Shown here in pieces: positions 7,008 to 10,964 of a stretch of 10,964 bases of DNA. The position numbers and the translations under genes are program-made. Below the pieces are notes generated by a model that saw only the letters and a program-made list of their open reading frames with translations, searched no databases and was not told the origin of the DNA. Each line of letters opens with the position of its first letter. The stretch's first letter is position 1. This DNA is from Temnopleurus reevesii (Eukaryota; Echinodermata; Echinoidea; Temnopleuroida; Temnopleuridae): assembly GCA_036244855.1 (NCBI GenBank), contig BQKZ01013952.1, positions 1 to 10,964 on the forward strand, written 5' to 3'.

Positions 7008-7058
7008 ATTCACCTGATTAATTGATTCACCTGTTTAATTAATTCACCTGTTTAATTT
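7008..7058. repeat. 17-bp x 3 minisatellite with CACCTG and TTAATT
   Basis: Three adjacent 17-bp units (7008-7024, 7025-7041, 7042-7058) follow ATTCACCTG(A/T)TTAATT(G/A/T). Each unit contains an E-box of the CACCTG type and a homeodomain-like TTAATT core. Units 2 and 3 differ only in the last base. Whether it has any regulatory role is unknown. Confidence 0.9.
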
Positions 7059-7707
7059 GTTGTACCCTAATGTAATAAATAGTAAGCTGTTTCATATGAA
7101 TTTATGCTTTAATCGTAATGAACAGGTTTTTTTTCATAGAGTATGACTCCATGATATCTTAGTATTCTAATTCCACAATAAATATATTCACACCAAGCTT
7201 CACAAAGTTATTCGCTTCAAATAATACATTCCTAGCAGAGACTTTATGGAATTTCTTTTAAGGCCGACTATCATAAAGGCATTGAAATAATAATGATCTA
7301 GATCTAGATCTGATTACATTATTATGTTATTTCTATTTTCTATGAAGAATTGTATATATGATGCATTGCATGTACTGTGATAAGGCATGATGATTATTTT
7401 AGTCATAGGTTTCATTTTCCTTTCATTTAAAAACCTGAAAAAAAACCTCCAACTCAATTTTTAGGCATGTTATATTCCAAGCTATTGATCGATAGAAGTA
7501 GAAATTATGGAGCAGTAAAAAAAAAATTCTGCAGGAATAGATAGGAAGCATCACTGTGAGCAGACGAAACAGAACATTTTTGACAGAGTAAACAACTCTA
7601 TTCAAGCCCTTACGATAGTTTCATGGGCACAAAAGAAAGAAATTCCCCATTGAAGCCCGATTGACATTTGTCTGCAGAATAAGAGCGATGGATTCTTCTT
7701 TGCGTGT
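7059..7707. other. Intron-like AT-rich stretch with one weak hairpin
   Basis: The 16-base self-complementary word GATCTAGATCTAGATC (7295-7310) sits inside a bulged inverted repeat, GAAATAATAAT... with ...ATTATTATGTTATTTC (7284-about 7333). Otherwise I see A/T-rich sequence with no supported gene on either strand. Confidence 0.55.
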
Positions 7708-7790
7708 ATAATAATAATAATAATAATAATGGTGGCTACTTGTATAGCGCACAGGTCCACCTTATCGGTGCTCATGGCGCTGAAAGCTTT
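7708..7790. mobile_element. (ATA)n microsatellite joined to a retroposon end
   Basis: An (ATA/AAT)7-8 run (7708-7730) passes directly into GGTGGCTACTTGTATAGCGC, ACAGGTCCACCTTATCGGTG and CTCATGGCGCTG. An SSR joined to a conserved CTTGTATAGCGC end is the layout I associate with the 3' ends of SINE/LINE-like retroposons in echinoderm genomes (recall, not checked). If so, the element reads toward the minus strand with the SSR as its tail. A decayed relative lies at 2660-2745. Confidence 0.6.
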
Positions 7791-8821
7791 ACACTCACTA
7801 TGTATGTATCGCGCTATTGTGAATGCTTGAATGAAGTTGTTTACCTTGTCCAAAATCCTTTGTCCCTTCTGCTCATGGTGCATATTTTATTTGCGTTCTG
7901 GAGCAATTTGTGAAGCCTACTAGCCCTACACTAAGATATTAAAAACAAAGAAACAGGACAGATACACAATTTATTATTCAAGCTTTCACAAAGGCTGTAA
8001 CAGACTAGAGAAATGAGCTTCCCTTATCATTCAGCAAACATGTCTGACATCTGTTCAACATTTCTATGCCTAATGACAGGGAAGAAAATTACCTCTTGTT
8101 TGCTCGAAACATTAAAGGGTTTGAATGAGAAGTTGTTTATTTTGTCAATTTTTCATTGTCCCTATAATTAATATAATTATCAATATTATTATTATTATTA
8201 TTATTATTCATTCAGAAAATTCAAAACAAAATAAAAAGGTTGTTTGGCTGCTCTCTACCGACTAACCAGATTTTCCCTCTTTAAAAAAAAAAATTGTTCG
8301 TTCTAAAAAATAAAAAATCCTAAATATATGTAATGTCTGTATGGTGTTAAAGAGTAATTTGAAAAAGCTTTAGTTGACAATTCTTGGCCCCTAAGTTATT
8401 ACGTTCCAATGGAAAACGATAGTCATCAATTTCTGAGGAATATATATTTTTTTATTCCTAACTTGCTAACGGGTTAGAAGCTAAAGACTTTGATGTAATT
8501 TCTCACATAAAATATAGTCAGAACTAAAAGAAAAAAATCATAATGGGAGGTTAGAAGCTACTGTATGGACTTAGCAAAACTCTTAAAAAATAATTCTTGG
8601 GCAATCAGACATTTTTTTCTTAGCCTGATTGTTATAAAACTTAGGATCATGGGATAACTGGAACAGATCTGTATTTCTGCCCTTGTAAAGCGATAATAGG
8701 CACAAAACTATTCTGATATTTATTATAGTCATAGATAGTCACACTTTCCATATTTCTACTTTTATTGATCAATAGCAAGAACTCATCCCTCAAAATTGAT
8801 TTGGAGAACATTTTTTTTCAG
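7791..8821. other. Intron-like stretch with an (ATT)8 run
   Basis: This AT-rich sequence includes an (ATT)8 microsatellite at 8185-8208 and a repeated GGTTAGAAGCTA word (about 8473 and 8549). I saw no supported gene. It ends in the T-run and CAG (8812-8821) that would serve as acceptor for the candidate exon that follows. Confidence 0.55.
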
Positions 8822-8938
8822 ATTTTTATTTCTTTTTCTGTGTCACGTTGTTGCCTAGGTTTGTGTCATGCCACACGAACTGCTTGCAGTGTGGATTGTG
8901 AATGGTCCTCTAAGGTCTGTGATTCAAGACTAGTCTAG
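8822..8938 (+). other. Candidate alternative terminal exon of MADD
   Basis: ACATTTTTTTTCAG (AG at 8820-8821) opens a frame of 38 codons in the phase left by exon D: IFISFSVSRCC, then cysteine-rich sequence to CDSRLV, then TAG at 8936-8938. An alternative acceptor, GTTGCCTAG (8850-8858), also in phase 0, gives VCVMPHELLAVW... (24 codons) ending at TAG 8931-8933. An AATAAA follows at 9097. I recall that human MADD isoforms switch C-termini at this same exon junction, which makes an alternative last exon plausible. Neither peptide resembles a MADD C-terminus I know, and short open frames after AG arise by chance. Confidence 0.25.
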
Positions 8939-9096
8939 GGCTAAGAAGGGCTGGTAATAGTGTTTGGTATTGTGGCTGACAGTAGATTAATGTCTGAATA
9001 GTGCAGCGGTTCAGACTCTATAACAAAATTGCAAATTGTTTCAACTGTGCTGCTTGTTAGAGATTGTGAAATAGCGGACATATAATTATTTGATGA

Positions 9097-9102
9097 AATA
9101 AA
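9097..9102 (+). terminator. Possible poly(A) signal AATAAA
   Basis: A canonical AATAAA is followed by G/T-containing sequence (ATGTGAAGCAG, then ACATGTTGGGAATGTTGG). It lies 159 bp after the stop of the candidate terminal exon at 8822. In AT-rich DNA such hexamers are common, so on its own this is weak. Confidence 0.25.
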
Positions 9103-9944
9103 AAACAAAAATGTGAAGCAGTTTACATGTTGGGAATGTTGGAATTGACTTAAGTCTAAAAAAAATCATGATGTTTTCAAGAATTTAGTGATTATCAAAA
9201 TTATGAATTTTCTGTCATTTTCGATACAATTTCTTTCTTCAAAATAGCAAGAACATCTCATTTAGCAATGATGACATCAAAGTTTCCAATTTTCAGAAAA
9301 TTTAACAAATTGGAATAAACAAAAAGTGAAATTGTTCTGAATTAACCAAAGCAATTGTTTAGGCTTTCGATAATGAGATAGAATTACAAAAGTCATATGC
9401 GAATATTTGCAAGCTCGCTTACCGACTATCTTGGGCTGCAGAATGCAGGGCTAAATAAGATCTCGGAGAAGAAAAAAAACGAAGAAGGAAAATTTGTCAG
9501 TTTAAGTGTGACATGACAAGCCTAGCAATCCTAACCCCCTTTCGTTCCTTCCTTCACTTTATTCATTCAATGCATTCATACAAACTGAAGGAGTCAGAGG
9601 TAGGATTTACCTGACTGTATTTTTATCCTTTTTTTTTGATACACTGTATACTGTGTCTTTGTTGACCCTTCGCGACCCATCTCCAGTCCAACCCCATATT
9701 GTATTGAAACCTGGTTTGATATTTTTATATTTGGTTTTTCTTCCAACCTCGTGTTATTTTACCAAACACTTACCCAGACCCTAGTTGGACCAGACACAAG
9801 CTTTCCTATCCGTGTTGTGTCTTGCTTTATGTGTGCACCGCCTAGGATTGTGGAAATGTGATCAGAAATGATGCGAATGACTAGATTTACACTGCCTATC
9901 GATGTTTGATGTTTCATGTTATTTAGCTGTGCCGTTTATTCATA
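9103..9944. other. Stretch without recognisable gene
   Basis: This is AT-rich sequence up to the SINE. The GTAGGA at 9600 follows CAGAG and looks like a donor, but no matching acceptor and conserved frame precede it. No long repeat was noticed. Confidence 0.5.
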
Positions 9945-10087
9945 TGTTTAGGCGAAATGGTGTATTGGTTCTGACTCTCGCCTTTTAATTCGGTCTGCGG
10001 TTCGAGTCCCACAAATGGCATTAATTTCCTTCAGCAAGATATTTATCCTCACTGTGCTGCTCTCAACCCAGGGAAAAAATAGATACC
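9945..10087 (+). mobile_element. tRNA-derived SINE: head and body
   Basis: The head has an A-box-like region (GGCGAAATGGTGTATTGG, 9951-9968) and a perfect RNA polymerase III B box (GGTTCGAGTCC, 10009-10019), spaced as in a tRNA gene. GACTCTCGCC and CCCACAAATGGCA complete the usual SINE head pattern. The body continues with TTTCCTTCAGCAAGATATTT and CTCTCAACCCAGG, wording I associate with echinoderm SINEs (recall). The acceptor stem does not close, so it is not a working tRNA. Target-site duplications were not identified. Confidence 0.75.
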
Positions 10088-10562
10088 TGGCACGAATTTA
10101 TTTCTTGAAATGCTCGAGCGCTGACTGGTTCGCTAGGCCAATATACATGTAGCCAGGGTAATGATATGTTACCCAGTATTAAGCTCAGTATTGTGATAGT
10201 GCTTGTGGCAGGAATTTACTACTTGAAATGCTCGAACGCTGACTGATGAGCAAAGGCTGATATTGCAAGGGTAATAATATGGTTCGTAGTATCAAGCGCA
10301 GTATTGTCATAGTGTTTGTGGCAGAAATTGTATTCCTTGAAATGCGTGAGTGTCTCTCAGGCTAGTTCGCTAAGGGCGATATAGCTAGGGTAACAATATG
10401 GCTCGTAGTATCAAGCGCAGTATTGTCATAGTGCTTGTGGCAGGAATTTTATTCCTTGAATTGCTTGAGTGTTTTGCAGGCTAGTTGGGAAGTTACATGT
10501 ATAGCCTGGGTAATACTATTGTACCTACATGCAGTATCAAGGGCAGTATAGTGATTGTGCTA
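10088..10562 (+). repeat. SINE tail: four tandem units of about 118 bp
   Basis: Units begin with TGGCA(C/G)(G/A)AATT at 10088, 10206, 10319 and 10438 (spacings 118, 113 and 119). Each contains CTTGAA(A/T)TGC, a GAGCGCTGAC- or CAGGCTAGTTCGC-like middle, A(G)GGTAATxxTATG and GTATCAAGCGCAGTATTGT. Units 2 and 3 share an almost identical 3' half (from about 10276 and 10395), while units 1 and 4 are more diverged. This fits internal homogenisation between neighbours. Confidence 0.88.
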
Positions 10563-10610
10563 CATAGATTGGCCTATTATTATGTACATGTACATGAAAT
10601 CACATGATTT

Positions 10611-10670
10611 AATGATAATAATGATAATAATAAGGCGCTTAATACGGATGTTTCTAAGTGCACAGTATTC
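10611..10670 (+). mobile_element. SSR tail and adjoining retroposon-like end
   Basis: (GATAAT/AATAAT)n at 10611-10632 is followed by AAGGCGCTTAATACGGATGT and TTCTAAGTGCACAGTATT. This has the same architecture as 7708-7790 (SSR followed by a GCGC/GCAC-containing end) with different words. It may be the 3' end of the SINE or an independent insertion abutting it. The rest up to 10853 is unremarkable. Confidence 0.45.
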
Positions 10671-10853
10671 TGCTTAATATGAAAATGAGAAGATTTTTAC
10701 CTGGTGAATTAATTGAAGAAAAAGAAGAGGAAAAATAGTACATGCAGATACTAGTGAATTGATTGTTTTTACATTAGAAGTACTAAATGTATACATATTT
10801 ATCATGCATTGATTATATAATGTGTCAAACCTGTGGATAGCAGCCACCATGCA

Positions 10854-10875
10854 GGGGGGGGGGGGGGGGGGGGGG
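10854..10875. repeat. Homopolymer run of 22 G
   Basis: Twenty-two consecutive G follow CACCATGCA and are followed by ATCAGAC. Such a run can form G-quadruplexes and is highly mutable. Its exact length is uncertain because homopolymers are prone to sequencing and assembly error. No gene is visible between here and the right edge. Confidence 0.9.
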
Positions 10876-10964
10876 ATCAGACAAAAAAATGGCCATTGTA
10901 GACAGGTTATCTAGATGCCAATTGGGACATGTTTAACTTCACAAATAGCAACCTCGCTCTAGTC

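Noticed and set aside
9945..10020. A true tRNA gene
   Set aside because: The B box is perfect, but the acceptor stem does not pair and the anticodon arm is poor. The repeated tail marks it as a SINE head.
10088..10562. CRISPR-like array
   Set aside because: The repeats are adjacent ~118-bp units without unique spacers, in a eukaryotic SINE context.

Overview
This window is eukaryotic genomic DNA, probably from a marine invertebrate deuterostome (an echinoderm is my best guess). It is AT-rich and intron-dominated. It has short exons with GT-AG splice sites, many small palindromic transposon remnants, (ATT)n/(ATAA)-type microsatellites joined to retroposon ends, and a tRNA-derived SINE with a tandemly repeated tail. 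No prokaryotic gene organisation is visible, and no open reading frame longer than about 120 codons looks like a real gene by itself.

The only protein-coding gene I can recognise lies on the + strand. Four exons (563-670, 1349-1513, 3037-3112, 5288-5394) splice in frame into 152 residues of the C-terminal part of MADD/Rab3-GEP (MAP kinase-activating death domain protein; orthologues AEX-3 and Rab3-GEF). This is the PH-like region that follows the DENN and death-domain-containing parts. Intron phases are 0, 0, 1, 0. Exons upstream of 563 and the canonical last exon are outside the window or not visible. Intron 4 runs from 5395, apparently past the right edge.

Layout: 1-400 is upstream intron with a diverged direct repeat. 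401-1230 holds exon A inside a nest of local duplications: its 3' splice site is triplicated, and its 3' half plus donor is duplicated 127 bp downstream. 1514-3036 (intron 2) carries a cluster of related GTCGAC-containing repeats, nested inverted repeats and an almost perfect 81-bp palindrome. 3113-5287 (intron 3) carries a 135-bp foldback element, a 70-bp tandem duplication with a hairpin core, and a possible poison exon. 5395-10964 (intron 4 onward) carries three MITE-like elements, a 17-bp x 3 minisatellite, SSR-linked retroposon ends, a possible alternative terminal exon with poly(A) signal (8822-9102), a SINE with four ~118-bp tail repeats, and a G22 run.

I see no undescribed multi-gene system. 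The most interesting items are the multiplied splice sites around exon A, the tandem hairpin with a symmetric base-pair substitution, and the candidate alternative 3' end of the MADD transcript.
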